From assembly GCA_017306415.1 (NCBI GenBank), contig JAFKIL010000003.1:186001-250000 (forward strand): 64,000 bases of DNA, read 5' to 3'. This DNA comes from Microbacterium sp. GTDB taxonomy: Bacteria; Actinomycetota; Actinomycetes; Actinomycetales; Microbacteriaceae. A program made the position numbers and the translations under genes. The notes under the pieces were generated by a model. The model made no database searches. It was not told the DNA's origin and saw nothing but the letters and a program-made list of their open reading frames with translations. Every line of letters begins with the position of its first letter. Within the stretch, counting starts at the first letter, position 1. This document shows, in pieces, positions 27,655-38,006 of the stretch.

Positions 27655-28740
27655 ATGAGTCTGCTGTTCTCGCCGCTCACCGTCCGCGGCGTCACCGTCC
27701 GCAATCGCCTGTGGGTCGCACCGATGTGCCAGTACAGCGCGGTCGACGGCGTGCCGCAGGAGTGGCATCACACGCATCTCGCGCAGTTCGCCTCCGGCGG
27801 CGCGGGCCTCGTCGTCGCCGAAGCGACCGCCGTGTCTCCCGAGGGGCGCATCTCGCTGGAGGACACCGGCCTGTGGACGGACGAGCAGCGCGACGCGTGG
27901 GGGCCGATCGTCGCCGCGATCCGCGACCGCGGGGCGCGGGCCGGCGTGCAGCTGGCCCACGCGGGTCGGAAGGCGTCGACGTGGTCGCCGTTCTCCGGCG
28001 AGCACGGATCGGTCCCGGCCGCCGCAGGTGGATGGACGACCGTGGCCCCGTCGGCGATCGCCTTCGAGGGCTATGACGTCCCGCAGGAGCTGGATGCCGC
28101 GGGCATCGACGAGGTGGTCGCGGACTTCGCGGCGGCCGCGCGTCGTGCGGTCGACGCGGGGTTCGAGGTCCTCGAGATCCACGCCGCGCACGGATACCTC
28201 GTGCACCAGTTCCTGTCCCCGCTCGCGAACCGGCGCACCGACGAATACGGCGGTTCCCTGGAGAACCGCGCGCGGCTGCTCCTGCGCATCGTCGATGCGG
28301 TGCGCGCGGCCGCGCCCGACGTCCCGGTGTTCGTCCGTCTGTCGGCCACCGACTGGGCGGACGACGGGTGGGACGTCGCGCAGACCGTGCAGGTGGCCCG
28401 GTGGGCAGCCGACCACGGCGCCGATCTGTTCGACGTCTCCAGCGGCGGTCTCGTCGCGCACCAGCGGATCGAGACCGGCCCCGGCTATCAGGTCGAGTTC
28501 GCCGCGCGCGTCCGTAACGAGGCCGGCGTCGCCGTCAGCGCCGTCGGGATGATCGACGACGCCGTCCAGGCGGAAGCGATCCTCGCCGCGGGCGAGGCGG
28601 ATGCCGTCTCCTCGGCCCGCGAATGGCTGCGCGACCCGCACTTCGCGCTGCGCGCATCGGTCGAACTCGGCGACGAGATCGCCTACTGGCCCGCACAGTA
28701 CCTGCGCGCGCGACGCCGCACGCCCGCCCGCGCCGCGTAG
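27655..28740 (+). CDS. NADH:flavin oxidoreductase, old yellow enzyme (YqjM type)
   Basis: 361 residues, FMN-binding TIM barrel. Reduces activated C=C bonds with NAD(P)H. YqjM-type signatures: RNRLWVAPMCQYSA (Cys26-like flavin modulator), QLAHAGRKA, substrate-binding HAAHGYLVHQFLSP with the His pair, and SSGGLV. Strong ribosome site AGGGAGAAGG before ATG 27655. A GGGAAT-N17-GTT element resembling a SigR promoter lies about 110 nt upstream within nnrD. Confidence 0.93.
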   Translation: MSLLFSPLTVRGVTVRNRLWVAPMCQYSAVDGVPQEWHHTHLAQFASGGAGLVVAEATAVSPEGRISLEDTGLWTDEQRDAWGPIVAAIRDRGARAGVQLAHAGRKASTWSPFSGEHGSVPAAAGGWTTVAPSAIAFEGYDVPQELDAAGIDEVVADFAAAARRAVDAGFEVLEIHAAHGYLVHQFLSPLANRRTDEYGGSLENRARLLLRIVDAVRAAAPDVPVFVRLSATDWADDGWDVAQTVQVARWAADHGADLFDVSSGGLVAHQRIETGPGYQVEFAARVRNEAGVAVSAVGMIDDAVQAEAILAAGEADAVSSAREWLRDPHFALRASVELGDEIAYWPAQYLRARRRTPARAA

Positions 28741-28750
28741 GGACGACGGG

Positions 28751-29812
28751 TCAGCGCGCGAAATAGCCGCGACGCGTGGCGTCCTGCACTTCGCCGATGA
28801 GCTCCTCGATGATGTCCTCGAGGAACAGCACGGCCGTCGTGCGGCCCTCGGCGTCGCGCACCTGGGCGAGATGCCGTCCAGCCCGCCGCATCAGCGCCAG
28901 CGCATCCTCGAGATCGGTCGTCTCCAGGACCGGCACCATGTGGTGGATCCGCTTGGCGGGGATCGACCGCGCCACGTCGGCCGCGTCAGGCGCCTCCGCC
29001 GCACGCAGGACGTCCTTGAGGTGCACGTAGCCGATCGGTGCATCCGCCTCGTCGACGATCACGTAGCGCGAGAACCCGTGTTTCGCCACCGCCCGCTCGA
29101 TCTCGTCGGGCGTGGTGGTGCGGGGCAGCGTCACGAGATCGGCGAGCGGGACCGCGATGTCGGCGGCCTTCTTGTCGGTGAACTCCACCGCCGCCGCGAC
29201 CGTCCCCGCCGCGTCGTCGAGGACGCCCTCGATGCGCGACTGGTTCACGATCGTGGCGACCTCCTCGAGCGTGAAGGTCGAGGAGGCCTCGTTCTTCGGT
29301 TCGACGCGGAAGAGCCGCACGACGCCGTTGGCGAGCCAGTTCAGTGCGACGATCACGGGGTGGAACACCTTCGACACCCACACCAGCGGCGTCGCGAGCA
29401 GCAGCACCGCGCGGTCGGGGACCGAGAAGGCCAGGTTCTTCGGCACCATCTCGCCGAACACGACGTGCAGGTAGGACACGAGCAGCAGCGTGATCACGAA
29501 GCCGATCACGTCGACCGCCGTCTCGCTGATGCCGGTGAGGCCCAGCGGACCCGCGAGGAGGTGGTGGATCGCCGGCTCCGACACGTTGAGGATGAGCAGC
29601 GAGCAGATCGTGATCCCCAGCTGGCTGGTCGCCAGCATGAGCGTCGCGTGCTCCATCGCGAACAGGGCCGTCTTGGCGGCGCGGGAGCCGCGCTCGGCCA
29701 ACGGCTCGACCTGCGAGCGGCGCGCGGACACGACGGCGAACTCCGCACCGACGAAGAACGCGTTGAACACGAGCAGCACCACGAGCCACAGGATTCCCGC
29801 CCAGTCGCTCAT
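28751..29812 (-). CDS. CNNM/DUF21-CBS membrane protein, short form
   Basis: 353 residues. DUF21 transmembrane domain at about 1-190 (FNAFFVGAEFAVVSARRSQ, SQLGITICSLLILNVSEPAI, VFGEMVPKNLAFS) followed by a CBS-domain pair (about 205-340). The C-terminal CorC_HlyC domain is missing: the protein stops just after LEDIIEELIGEVQDA. Family members move Mg2+ or Na+ or act in ion homeostasis; the haemolysin label is historical. The start overlaps the upstream long-form paralogue by 4 nt. Confidence 0.9.
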   Translation of the reverse strand: MSDWAGILWLVVLLVFNAFFVGAEFAVVSARRSQVEPLAERGSRAAKTALFAMEHATLMLATSQLGITICSLLILNVSEPAIHHLLAGPLGLTGISETAVDVIGFVITLLLVSYLHVVFGEMVPKNLAFSVPDRAVLLLATPLVWVSKVFHPVIVALNWLANGVVRLFRVEPKNEASSTFTLEEVATIVNQSRIEGVLDDAAGTVAAAVEFTDKKAADIAVPLADLVTLPRTTTPDEIERAVAKHGFSRYVIVDEADAPIGYVHLKDVLRAAEAPDAADVARSIPAKRIHHMVPVLETTDLEDALALMRRAGRHLAQVRDAEGRTTAVLFLEDIIEELIGEVQDATRRGYFAR

Positions 29813-31137
29813 CGGCGCTCACCCCCCTGATCGTCCACGTCGGGCACCGCCGCGGGCGTGAACCGGACACGGTCGATGCGGCGGCCGTCCATCCGCGCCA
29901 CGGAGAGCGCGCCGTCCTCGACCTCGACCTCGTCGCCGACGGCCGGGATCCGCTCGAGGACGCTCATGATGTACCCGCCGACCGTGTCGTAGACGTCGCC
30001 CTCCGGCACGCGGACGCCGGTGCGGTCGCGCAGCTCGTCGGGGCGCAGATCACCGGGGAAGGTCAGCGAGTGCGCCTCCCGCACGACACCGGCGCGGCGA
30101 CGGTCGTGCTCGTCGAGCACCTCTCCCACGATCTCCTCGACGAGGTCCTCCAGGGTCACCACGCCCGCCGTGCCGCCGTATTCGTCCACGACCACCGCCA
30201 TCTGGTAGCCGCGGGCGCGCAGCTCGGACACCAGCGTGTCCAGGTGCACTGCCTCGGGCACGCGGAGGGGCTCTGTCGCCAGAGCGGCCGCCGGCACGTC
30301 CCCCCGCCGCTCGCGAGGCACGCCGATCGCGGCCTTCAGGTGCACGATCCCCACGATGTCGTCCATCGAGTCGTCGTACACCGGGAAGCGGCTGTGGCCC
30401 GTGCGTCGCGCGAGCTGGATGACGTCGTCGGCGGAATCGCCTGCCGCGACGGCGTGCACGCTCGGTCGCGGGGTCATGACATCCGCCGCCGTCAGGCGCG
30501 AGAAGGTGAGGCTGCGGTCCAGGAGCGATGCCGTGTCCTCCTCGAGGACGCCGGCACTGGCGGAACGGCGCACGAGACTGGACAGCTCCTCAGCCGTCCG
30601 TGCACCCGAGAGCTCCTCCTTCGGCTCGATGCCGACCGCGCGCAGCACGCCGTTGGCCGACCCGTTCAGCACGGCGACCGCGGGCCGGAACACGGCGGTG
30701 AAGGCGACTTGGAACGGCAGCACCATCTTGGCCGTCTGGCGAGGGAGGGCGAGGGCGAAGTTCTTCGGAACGAGCTCGCCGAGGATCATCGACAGGACCG
30801 TCGCGATGGCGACCCCGATGATCGCCGCGATCGGACCGACGGCACCCTGCGGCATCCCCCAGGCGACGAAGACGGGGCGCAGGAGGTTCGAGATCGCCGG
30901 CTCCATCGTGTATCCGGTGAGCAGCGTCGTCAGCGTGATCCCGAGCTGCGCGCTGGACAGATGCGTGGACGTCCTCCGCAGCGCCGCGATGGTGATGCCC
31001 AGGCGGGTCTCGCCCCTCGCCTGGCGCGCTTCGAGGTCGGCGCGGTCGAGGTTGACCAGTGCGAACTCGCTCGCGACGAACAGACCGGTCCCGATGGTGA
31101 GCAGGAGCCCCACGCCCAGCATGACGTAATCCATCAC
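29809..31137 (-). CDS. CNNM/DUF21-CBS-CorC membrane protein, full-length
   Basis: 442 residues. DUF21 membrane domain (about 1-190, with [21 protein letters not shown] and [11 protein letters not shown]), two CBS domains (about 205-335, [10 protein letters not shown] and [24 protein letters not shown]), then a CorC_HlyC domain (about 350-430). GTG 31137 or ATG 31134 can start. A GC-rich hairpin overlaps its ribosome site. Forms an operon with the shorter paralogue, and the pair may assemble as a heterodimer (inference). Confidence 0.9.
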   Translation of the reverse strand: MMDYVMLGVGLLLTIGTGLFVASEFALVNLDRADLEARQARGETRLGITIAALRRTSTHLSSAQLGITLTTLLTGYTMEPAISNLLRPVFVAWGMPQGAVGPIAAIIGVAIATVLSMILGELVPKNFALALPRQTAKMVLPFQVAFTAVFRPAVAVLNGSANGVLRAVGIEPKEELSGARTAEELSSLVRRSASAGVLEEDTASLLDRSLTFSRLTAADVMTPRPSVHAVAAGDSADDVIQLARRTGHSRFPVYDDSMDDIVGIVHLKAAIGVPRERRGDVPAAALATEPLRVPEAVHLDTLVSELRARGYQMAVVVDEYGGTAGVVTLEDLVEEIVGEVLDEHDRRRAGVVREAHSLTFPGDLRPDELRDRTGVRVPEGDVYDTVGGYIMSVLERIPAVGDEVEVEDGALSVARMDGRRIDRVRFTPAAVPDVDDQGGERR

Positions 31138-31143
31138 GCGTCA

Positions 31144-31158
31144 CCCCCTGCCAGGGGG
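31144..31158 (-). promoter_or_regulatory. Hairpin at the ribosome site of the CNNM operon
   Basis: Inverted repeat CCCCCT / AGGGGG with a 3-nt loop immediately upstream of GTG 31137. The AGGGGG arm is itself the best ribosome-binding sequence (about 6 nt spacing), so folding would hide it. Could control translation; no direct evidence. Confidence 0.4.
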
Positions 31159-31256
31159 GCGGGTCCGTGGGGCGATCGTCTGCAACTGGGCGGGTCGTCC
31201 ATTGTGCGCTTCATTCTACGGCAGAGCGCCCGCTCCGGTCCCGGGGATGCGTCGAC

Positions 31257-32717
31257 CTACCAGCTGACGGGCAGCGCCTTGCCCTCTTCGTATCCAGCCG
31301 CGGACTGCAGCCCCACGCGAGCGCGGTCGTGGAACTCCGCCACGGTCGTCGCGCCCGCGTACGTGAAGGACGAGCGCACGCCCGAGGTGATCATGTCGAG
31401 GAGGTCCTCCAGGCCCGGCCGCAGTGGATCGAGGTAGATCCTCGACGACGAGATCCCCTCGGCGAAGAGCTCCTTGCGCGCCAGCTCGTAGGGATCGAGC
31501 CGTCCGAAGCGCTCGTGCACCGCCTTCGTCGAAGCCATCCCCCACGACTCCTTGTAGACGCGTCCCGAGGAGTCGGCGAGCAGCTCACCCGGCGCCTCTA
31601 TCGTGCCGGCGAACCACGACCCGATCATGACGGATGCCGCTCCCGCCGCCAGCGCGAGAGCGACGTCGCGGGGGTAGCGCACACCGCCGTCCGCCCATAC
31701 GTGCGCGCCCATGATGCGCGCCGCGTCCGCGGTCTCCAGCACGGCGGAGAACTGCGGGCGCCCGACGGCCGTCATCATCCGCGTCGTGCACATCGCCCCG
31801 GGCCCCACGCCGACCTTGAGGATCGAGGCCCCCGCAGTGACCAGGTCGTGGACCCCCTCCGCGGTGACCACGTTGCCGGCGGCGATCGGGATGTCGAGGC
31901 CGAGGTCGGCCACCGCCCGCAGGGCGCGCAGCATGCCCTCCTGGTGGCCGTGGGCGGTGTCGACGACCAGCACGTCCACACCGGCGGCGGCGAGCGCCCT
32001 GGCCTTGGCCTGCACGTCGCCGTTGATGCCGACGGCGGCGGCGACGATCAACCGCCCCGCGGCGTCCACGGCCGGGCGGTAGAGCGTCGAGCGCAGCGCG
32101 CTGCGTCGCGACAGCGTGCCGACGACCGCGCCGTGGTGCAGCACGCACACGGTCTCGGCTCCGCTCGCCACGATGACGTCGAAGGCGTGGCGTGCGCTCT
32201 CGATGTCGTCGGCGTCGATCGACGTGGGCGTGGAGTGGATGAGGTCGCCGAGTCGTGCGTCCGACAGCGCCGTGCCGAGGCGCGTGGCCGGCACGACCCC
32301 GCGCACCTCCTCGATCCGCAGTCCGTCGGCGACATCCCCGTCGGCGACGACGATCCCGTGCCCGTCGATCGCGGGCAGGAGCCGCGCGGCGTCGGCCACG
32401 GTCGCGTGCGACGGGAGCACGAGGGGCGTGTCCCACGGCACCGGCTGCGACTTCACCCAGCGGATCGCGGCGTCCAGCTCCTGCAGCGGCATGTCCTGCG
32501 GGAGCACGCCGAGGCCGCCCCGTCGGGCGAGCGTGGCCGCGAGCCGCGCACCGGTGACCGAGTTCATGTTCGCGGAGACCAGCGGGATCGTCGCCGTGGT
32601 CCCGTCGCGCGGCGACAGGTCGACGTCCAGCCTGCTGGCGACACCGGACCGACGGGGGACGAGGAAGACGTCCGAATACGTCAGATCGACCTCGGGCTGT
32701 GCGCCGTAGAACTCCAT
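31257..32717 (-). CDS. guaB1: GuaB1 family IMP dehydrogenase-related protein (probable GMP reductase)
   Basis: 486 residues. TIM barrel of the IMPDH/GMPR family with a CBS pair inserted at about 95-215. Catalytic Cys310 sits in VGPGAMCTTR, and VVDTAHGH plus AAGNVVT are substrate/cofactor motifs. This is the actinobacterial GuaB1 class, which in mycobacteria has been shown to act as GMP reductase rather than IMPDH, returning GMP to IMP; the CBS pair would sense purine nucleotides. A TAACCT -10-like hexamer lies 7 nt before the ATG with no ribosome site, suggesting a leaderless mRNA. Confidence 0.9.
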   Translation of the reverse strand: MEFYGAQPEVDLTYSDVFLVPRRSGVASRLDVDLSPRDGTTATIPLVSANMNSVTGARLAATLARRGGLGVLPQDMPLQELDAAIRWVKSQPVPWDTPLVLPSHATVADAARLLPAIDGHGIVVADGDVADGLRIEEVRGVVPATRLGTALSDARLGDLIHSTPTSIDADDIESARHAFDVIVASGAETVCVLHHGAVVGTLSRRSALRSTLYRPAVDAAGRLIVAAAVGINGDVQAKARALAAAGVDVLVVDTAHGHQEGMLRALRAVADLGLDIPIAAGNVVTAEGVHDLVTAGASILKVGVGPGAMCTTRMMTAVGRPQFSAVLETADAARIMGAHVWADGGVRYPRDVALALAAGAASVMIGSWFAGTIEAPGELLADSSGRVYKESWGMASTKAVHERFGRLDPYELARKELFAEGISSSRIYLDPLRPGLEDLLDMITSGVRSSFTYAGATTVAEFHDRARVGLQSAAGYEEGKALPVSW

Positions 32718-32892
32718 ACCGTCAAGGTTAGTGATTCCTTCCTGGGCGGAAGGTTGCGCCTGAAAGCCGCCGGAGAGCTCCCCGGAGCCTGGGCACGGCC
32801 CCGGGAGACTGGGCTACGCTTGAGAGTCGTGTGCGAGGCAAGTGACAGCGCGCATTCCACAACATCTCACCGATGAAAGCAGGCGATCGAGC

Positions 32893-35800
32893 GTGTCGAG
32901 CCAGGTGACCGGCGTCGGGGCTTCGAGCGACGGAGAGTTCGGGGCCAACGAATGGCTCGTCGACGAGCTCTACGAGCAGTTCACGAAGGACAGGAACTCG
33001 GTCGACAAGGCCTGGTGGCCGATCCTCGAGTCCTATCATCCGGTGGAGACGGGCGACGCCGCCGGCGCGCCCGCTGCGGCTCCCGCCGCGCCATCCGCTC
33101 CGGCTCCCGCGCCCGCTGACGCCGCGGCGCACCCCGTGACGGCGCCCGTGCCCGTGATCGGCGCACAGCCGGTGGCCCGCACGACGGCCAAGCCCGCGAA
33201 GGCGCAGCCCATCCCCGCGCAGGCGCCGAAGGTCCAGCCCTCCGTGGGCGAGGCGTCCACCGAGGCGGATGTCGTCACGCCGCTGCGCGGCCTCCCGAAG
33301 ACCCTCGCCGCGAACATGGACGAGTCGCTCACGGTGCCCACCGCGACGAGCGTTCGCACCGTTCCCGCCAAACTCATGATCGACAACCGGATCGTGATCA
33401 ACAACTACATGTCGCGCACGCGCGGCGGCAAGGTGAGCTTCACCCACCTCATCGGATGGGCGCTGATCAAGGCCCTCCAGGAGTTCCCGAGTCAGAACGT
33501 GTTCTACGCCGAGGTCGACGGAAAGCCGTCCGTGGTGGCACCGGCTCACGTGAACCTCGGCATCGCGATCGACATCCCCAAGCCGGACGGCACGCGAGCC
33601 CTCCTGGTCCCCAGCATCAAGCAGGCCGACACACTCAGCTTCGGCGAGTACCTCGCGTCCTACGAGGATCTCGTCAAGCGCGCGCGGGCGAACAAGCTCA
33701 CACCCGGCGACTTCCAGGGGACGACGCTCTCGCTCACCAACCCGGGCGGGATCGGCACCGTGCACTCCGTGCCCCGGCTCATGAAGGGACAGGGCTGCAT
33801 CGTCGGCGCGGGCGCGCTCGAGTACCCGGCCGAGTTCCAGGGATCGAGCGAGAAGGTGCTCGCCGAGCTCGGCATCGGCAAGACGATCACGCTCACGAGC
33901 ACGTACGACCACCGCGTGATCCAGGGTGCGGGATCCGGCGAGTTCCTCAAGATCGTGCACGAGCTGCTGATCGGCGAGCGCGGCTTCTACGACGACATCT
34001 TCGCGGCGCTGCGCATCCCCACCGCCCCGATCCGCTGGGCGAAGGACATCAGCGTCGACATCGCCGAGCGGGTCGACAAGACCGCACGCGTGCAGGAGCT
34101 CATCAACGCCTACCGCGTCCGCGGGCACCTCATGGCCGACATCGATCCACTCGAGTACGTCCAGCGCACCCACCCCGACCTCGAGATCGAGACGCACGGG
34201 CTGACCTTCTGGGACCTCGACCGCGAGTTCGTGACGGGCGGGTTCGGCGGCAAGCGCATCATGAAGCTCCGCGACGTGCTCGGCGTCCTGCGCGACTCGT
34301 ACTGCCGCACGATCGGCATCGAGTACATGCACATCCAGGACCCCGTGCAGCGCAAGTGGTTCCAGGACAAGCTCGAGGTGAAGTACCAGAAGCCCGGGCA
34401 CGACGAGCAGCTGCGCATCCTCGACAAGCTGAACCAGGCCGAGGCGTTCGAGACGTTCCTCCAGACGAAGTACGTCGGCCAGAAGCGGTTCAGCCTCGAA
34501 GGCGGCGAGTCGCTCATCCCCCTCCTCGACCAGATCCTGCAGGGGGCGGCGACGGAGGGCCTCGACGGGGCGGCCATCGGCATGGCGCACCGCGGCCGCC
34601 TCAACGTGCTGACCAACATCGGCGGCAAGACATACAGCCAGATCTTCCGCGAGTTCGAGGGGTCGGTCGCCGTCGGCAACAAGAGCGGCTCGGGCGACGT
34701 CAAGTACCACCTCGGCACCGATGGGACGTTCGTCGCCGACGGCGGCGAGGAGCTGCCCGTCCACCTCGCCGCCAACCCCTCGCACCTCGAGACGGTCGAC
34801 GGCGTGCTGGAGGGCATCGTGCGGGCCAAGCAGGACCGCAAGCCCATCGGCTCCTACTCGTATCTGCCCGTCCTCGTCCACGGGGACGCCGCGTTCGCCG
34901 GTCAGGGCGTCGTGTTCGAGACGCTGCAGATGTCGCAGCTGCGGGGGTACCGCGTCGGCGGCACCATCCACGTGGTGGTGAACAACCAGGTCGGCTTCAC
35001 GACCACTCCGAACGACGGCCACACCTCCGTCTACGCGACCGACGTCGCCAAGACGATCCAGGCGCCGATCCTGCACGTGAACGGCGACGACCCCGAGGCC
35101 GTCGTCCACGTCGCGGAGGTGGCCTTCCGCTACCGCGAGGAGTTCCACCGCGACATCGTCATCGATCTCGTCTGCTACCGCCGCCGCGGGCACAACGAGG
35201 GCGACGACCCGTCGATGACCCAGCCGCTGATGACGAACCTCATCGAGGCGAAGCGCTCCGTGCGCCGCCTCTACACCGAGTCGCTGGTCGGACGCGGCGA
35301 CATCACCGAGGACGAGTACGAGAAGGCGAAGCAGGACTTCCAGAACCGCCTCGAGATCGCGTTCGCCGAGACACATGCCGCCGAGACCGGAACCTCGCCC
35401 GTCGTGACGACGGACTCCGGCGCGGTCGAGGCCTTCGTCGGAGAGCCAGAGACCACCGGCGTTCCGCGCGAGGTCATCCAGCTCATCGGCGACACCTTCG
35501 TCAACAACCCCGAGGGCTTCACCGTCCACCCCAAGCTCCAGCAGCTGCTCCAGAAGCGACTCGACATGAGCCGCAACGGGTCGATCGACTGGGGCTTCGG
35601 CGAACTGCTGGCCTTCGGCTCGCTTCTGCTGGAGGGGACTCCGGTCCGGCTCGCGGGACAGGACTCCCAGCGCGGGACGTTCGTCCAGCGCCATTCCGTC
35701 CTGCACGACCGCAAGAACGGCCAGGAGTGGATCCCGCTCGGGAACCTCTCCGCGAACCAGGGCCGGTTCTGGGTGTACAACTCCCTGCTCAGCGAGTACG

Positions 35801-36609
35801 CCGCGATGGCGTTCGAGTACGGCTACTCGGTGGAGCGGCCCGACGCTCTCGTCCTGTGGGAGGCGCAGTTCGGCGACTTCGCGAACGGCGCCCAGTCCGT
35901 CATCGACGAGTACATCTCCGCGGCCGATCAGAAGTGGGGCCAGCAGTCGAGCGTCGTGCTGCTGCTGCCGCACGGATTCGAAGGACAGGGGCCCGATCAC
36001 TCGTCGGCCCGCATCGAGCGCTATCTCCAGCTGTGCGCGCAGGACAACATGACCGTCGCGCGGCCGTCCACGCCCGCCTCCTACTTCCACCTGCTGCGCC
36101 GGCAGGCGTACGCCCGCCCGCGGCGTCCGCTCATCGTGTTCAGCCCGAAGGCGATGCTCCGCCTGCGCGGCGCGACCAGCCCCGTCGAGGACTTCATCGC
36201 CGGCAAGTTCGAGCCCGTGCTCGATGACGACCGCGGCGGCGTCGACAAGGGCGCGGTGAAGCGCGTGCTGCTCCACGCCGGGAAGATCCACTGGGATCTG
36301 CGGGCCGAGCTCGAGAAGAATCCGCACCCGGAGATCGCGCTCGTGCGGCTGGAGCAGTACTACCCGGCTCCGATCGACGAGCTCAATGCGGTCATCGACA
36401 GCTACCCGGGCGCCGAGCTGGTCTGGGTGCAGGACGAGCCCGAGAACCAGGGGGCGTGGCCCTTCATCGCGCTCGAGGTCGTCAAGCACCTGCACGGCCG
36501 CACCATCCGATGCGTGTCCCGGACGGCGTCCGCGTCGCCCGCGACCGGATCGCCGAAGGTCCACGCGGCGGAGAGCGCGGCGATCCTTGAGGCCGCTCTG
36601 TCGCTCTGA
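32893..36609 (+). CDS. kgd: Multifunctional 2-oxoglutarate decarboxylase / dehydrogenase E1-E2 (Kgd)
   Basis: 1238 residues from GTG 32893 (an upstream GTG at 32842 is in frame but less like the family). Order: N-terminal segment GANEWLVDELYEQF, Ala/Pro-rich linker (about 50-115), E2-type succinyltransferase domain (about 118-360) with YDHRVIQGAGSGEF near 337-350, then the thiamine-diphosphate E1 domain with MAHRGRLNVL (about 563) and HNEGDDPSMTQP (about 767). No lipoyl domain, as in other actinobacterial Kgd/OdhA, so it needs lipoylated E2 encoded elsewhere. Runs the oxoglutarate step of the TCA cycle; the family is controlled by FHA protein GarA/OdhI and acetyl-CoA. Confidence 0.95.
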   Translation: MSSQVTGVGASSDGEFGANEWLVDELYEQFTKDRNSVDKAWWPILESYHPVETGDAAGAPAAAPAAPSAPAPAPADAAAHPVTAPVPVIGAQPVARTTAKPAKAQPIPAQAPKVQPSVGEASTEADVVTPLRGLPKTLAANMDESLTVPTATSVRTVPAKLMIDNRIVINNYMSRTRGGKVSFTHLIGWALIKALQEFPSQNVFYAEVDGKPSVVAPAHVNLGIAIDIPKPDGTRALLVPSIKQADTLSFGEYLASYEDLVKRARANKLTPGDFQGTTLSLTNPGGIGTVHSVPRLMKGQGCIVGAGALEYPAEFQGSSEKVLAELGIGKTITLTSTYDHRVIQGAGSGEFLKIVHELLIGERGFYDDIFAALRIPTAPIRWAKDISVDIAERVDKTARVQELINAYRVRGHLMADIDPLEYVQRTHPDLEIETHGLTFWDLDREFVTGGFGGKRIMKLRDVLGVLRDSYCRTIGIEYMHIQDPVQRKWFQDKLEVKYQKPGHDEQLRILDKLNQAEAFETFLQTKYVGQKRFSLEGGESLIPLLDQILQGAATEGLDGAAIGMAHRGRLNVLTNIGGKTYSQIFREFEGSVAVGNKSGSGDVKYHLGTDGTFVADGGEELPVHLAANPSHLETVDGVLEGIVRAKQDRKPIGSYSYLPVLVHGDAAFAGQGVVFETLQMSQLRGYRVGGTIHVVVNNQVGFTTTPNDGHTSVYATDVAKTIQAPILHVNGDDPEAVVHVAEVAFRYREEFHRDIVIDLVCYRRRGHNEGDDPSMTQPLMTNLIEAKRSVRRLYTESLVGRGDITEDEYEKAKQDFQNRLEIAFAETHAAETGTSPVVTTDSGAVEAFVGEPETTGVPREVIQLIGDTFVNNPEGFTVHPKLQQLLQKRLDMSRNGSIDWGFGELLAFGSLLLEGTPVRLAGQDSQRGTFVQRHSVLHDRKNGQEWIPLGNLSANQGRFWVYNSLLSEYAAMAFEYGYSVERPDALVLWEAQFGDFANGAQSVIDEYISAADQKWGQQSSVVLLLPHGFEGQGPDHSSARIERYLQLCAQDNMTVARPSTPASYFHLLRRQAYARPRRPLIVFSPKAMLRLRGATSPVEDFIAGKFEPVLDDDRGGVDKGAVKRVLLHAGKIHWDLRAELEKNPHPEIALVRLEQYYPAPIDELNAVIDSYPGAELVWVQDEPENQGAWPFIALEVVKHLHGRTIRCVSRTASASPATGSPKVHAAESAAILEAALSL

Positions 36610-36612
36610 GCG

Positions 36613-37923
36613 CTAGACCCGCCTCGCCGACGGCCGGATCCGTCGCCACACCGTGACTCCGATCGCGGCCGCGGCGAGAAGCGCGGCCGGGATCAGATTC
36701 GCTCCGGCCAGCACGAGCAGCCCGAGTGAGAGGACGGCCGCGACGACGGCCATCGCCCGCCCGACGGTGCGTCGCGGGAGGATGAGCACGGCGGCGACCA
36801 TGCCGGCGGCGTAGATCGACACCATGTTGCTGGTGTGGATGAGGATGAACGTCTCGAGGTGGCCACCCGTGATCAGCGCGACACCGAGGTAGGCGACGGC
36901 GACGACGAAGGTGAGCAGGAGTGCGCGCCGCGGGATCCCTCCGGCCTCGACACCGCGTCGGAAGAAGCGCGGCAGGTCCCCGGTCGACGCCAGCGAGGCA
37001 CCCAGCTTGCCGAACGCGGCCAGGTACGCGTTCATCACTCCCAGCGCCACGATGCCTGCCACGACTCCGACCGCGATCGGACCGATGCCGGGTGAGGTGC
37101 GGGCCGCCAGAGTGAGCAGCGGCACGGGTCCCTCGCCCGCGCGTGCGCCGAGCACACCCACCGTGACGACCTGGAGCAGGAGGTAGGCCGCTCCGGTCAC
37201 GATCAGCGCGATCGTCGTGGCGATCGGGATGATGCGCCGCGGATCGCGGAACTCCCCGGAGATGTGGGTGCCCACCTCCCATCCCGCGAATGCCCAGACG
37301 AAGAGGCTGACAGCGGTGCCCACGCCCGCCCACCCGTGCGGCAGGAACGGCTCGAAGCGTGCGGGACTCGTCGCGGGCAGCGCCGTCGCCACCACGAGCA
37401 CGACGATCGCGATCAGCAGACCCGTCAGGACGAACTGCACCCACCCCGCCACCCGAACGCCGAGCATGTTCACGGCGAAGGGCGGGATGAGGATGCCGAA
37501 GGCCAGCCAGGGGACGGCGGCGCGATCCACGCCGAAGATCGCGCAGATGTACTCCGCCCCGAGGATCGCGAGCACCGGAAAGCCGGCCGAGACGCCGAAG
37601 GAGAACCAGTAGCCGGTCGCGCGGGCGGCGGTCGGACCGAGCGCACGGCGGACGTAGCTCGCCACTCCCCCGGGATCGGGGAATCGCGCGGCGAGCGCCG
37701 CGAACGTCCCGGCGAGCGGCACGGCCAGGACGATCACGACGACGACGGCGACGATCGACGCGGGTCCCGCGACGTCGGCGGCGAGACCCGGGAGGACGAG
37801 GAGACCCGAACCGAGGACGGCCGCGACGTAGAGCGCGACGCCCTGAACGAGCCCGATGCCGCGCCCACGGCCCGCAACCGAGGTCGGCGGCTCGGCGCCG
37901 TGCGAGGTGTGCATACGGGTCAC
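36613..37923 (-). CDS. APC-family amino acid permease
   Basis: 436 residues, about 12 membrane helices. N-terminal GLVQGVALYVAAVLGSGLLVLPG is the APC substrate-site helix (GSGLLVLP), and FPDPGGVASYVRRALG is a family motif. YjeH-like members export or import neutral amino acids. GTG 37923 is preferred because GGAAG lies 9 nt upstream; ATG 37914 is downstream. Ends 3 nt from the convergent kgd stop. Confidence 0.87.
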   Translation of the reverse strand: MTRMHTSHGAEPPTSVAGRGRGIGLVQGVALYVAAVLGSGLLVLPGLAADVAGPASIVAVVVVIVLAVPLAGTFAALAARFPDPGGVASYVRRALGPTAARATGYWFSFGVSAGFPVLAILGAEYICAIFGVDRAAVPWLAFGILIPPFAVNMLGVRVAGWVQFVLTGLLIAIVVLVVATALPATSPARFEPFLPHGWAGVGTAVSLFVWAFAGWEVGTHISGEFRDPRRIIPIATTIALIVTGAAYLLLQVVTVGVLGARAGEGPVPLLTLAARTSPGIGPIAVGVVAGIVALGVMNAYLAAFGKLGASLASTGDLPRFFRRGVEAGGIPRRALLLTFVVAVAYLGVALITGGHLETFILIHTSNMVSIYAAGMVAAVLILPRRTVGRAMAVVAAVLSLGLLVLAGANLIPAALLAAAAIGVTVWRRIRPSARRV

Positions 37924-38006
37924 GCGAGTAGTCTTCCGGCACCCGCGGACATCCCCCATCGCGTGCACTGCCCGATCGAGTCGGGATCCTGCCATCGTGG
38001 CGGGCG

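Noticed and set aside
32728-36564. Very long antisense open frame (about 1278 codons) opposite kgd
   Set aside because: Composition is that of a high-GC shadow frame with Arg/Val/Asp repeats and no recognisable domains; kgd is fully supported on the plus strand.
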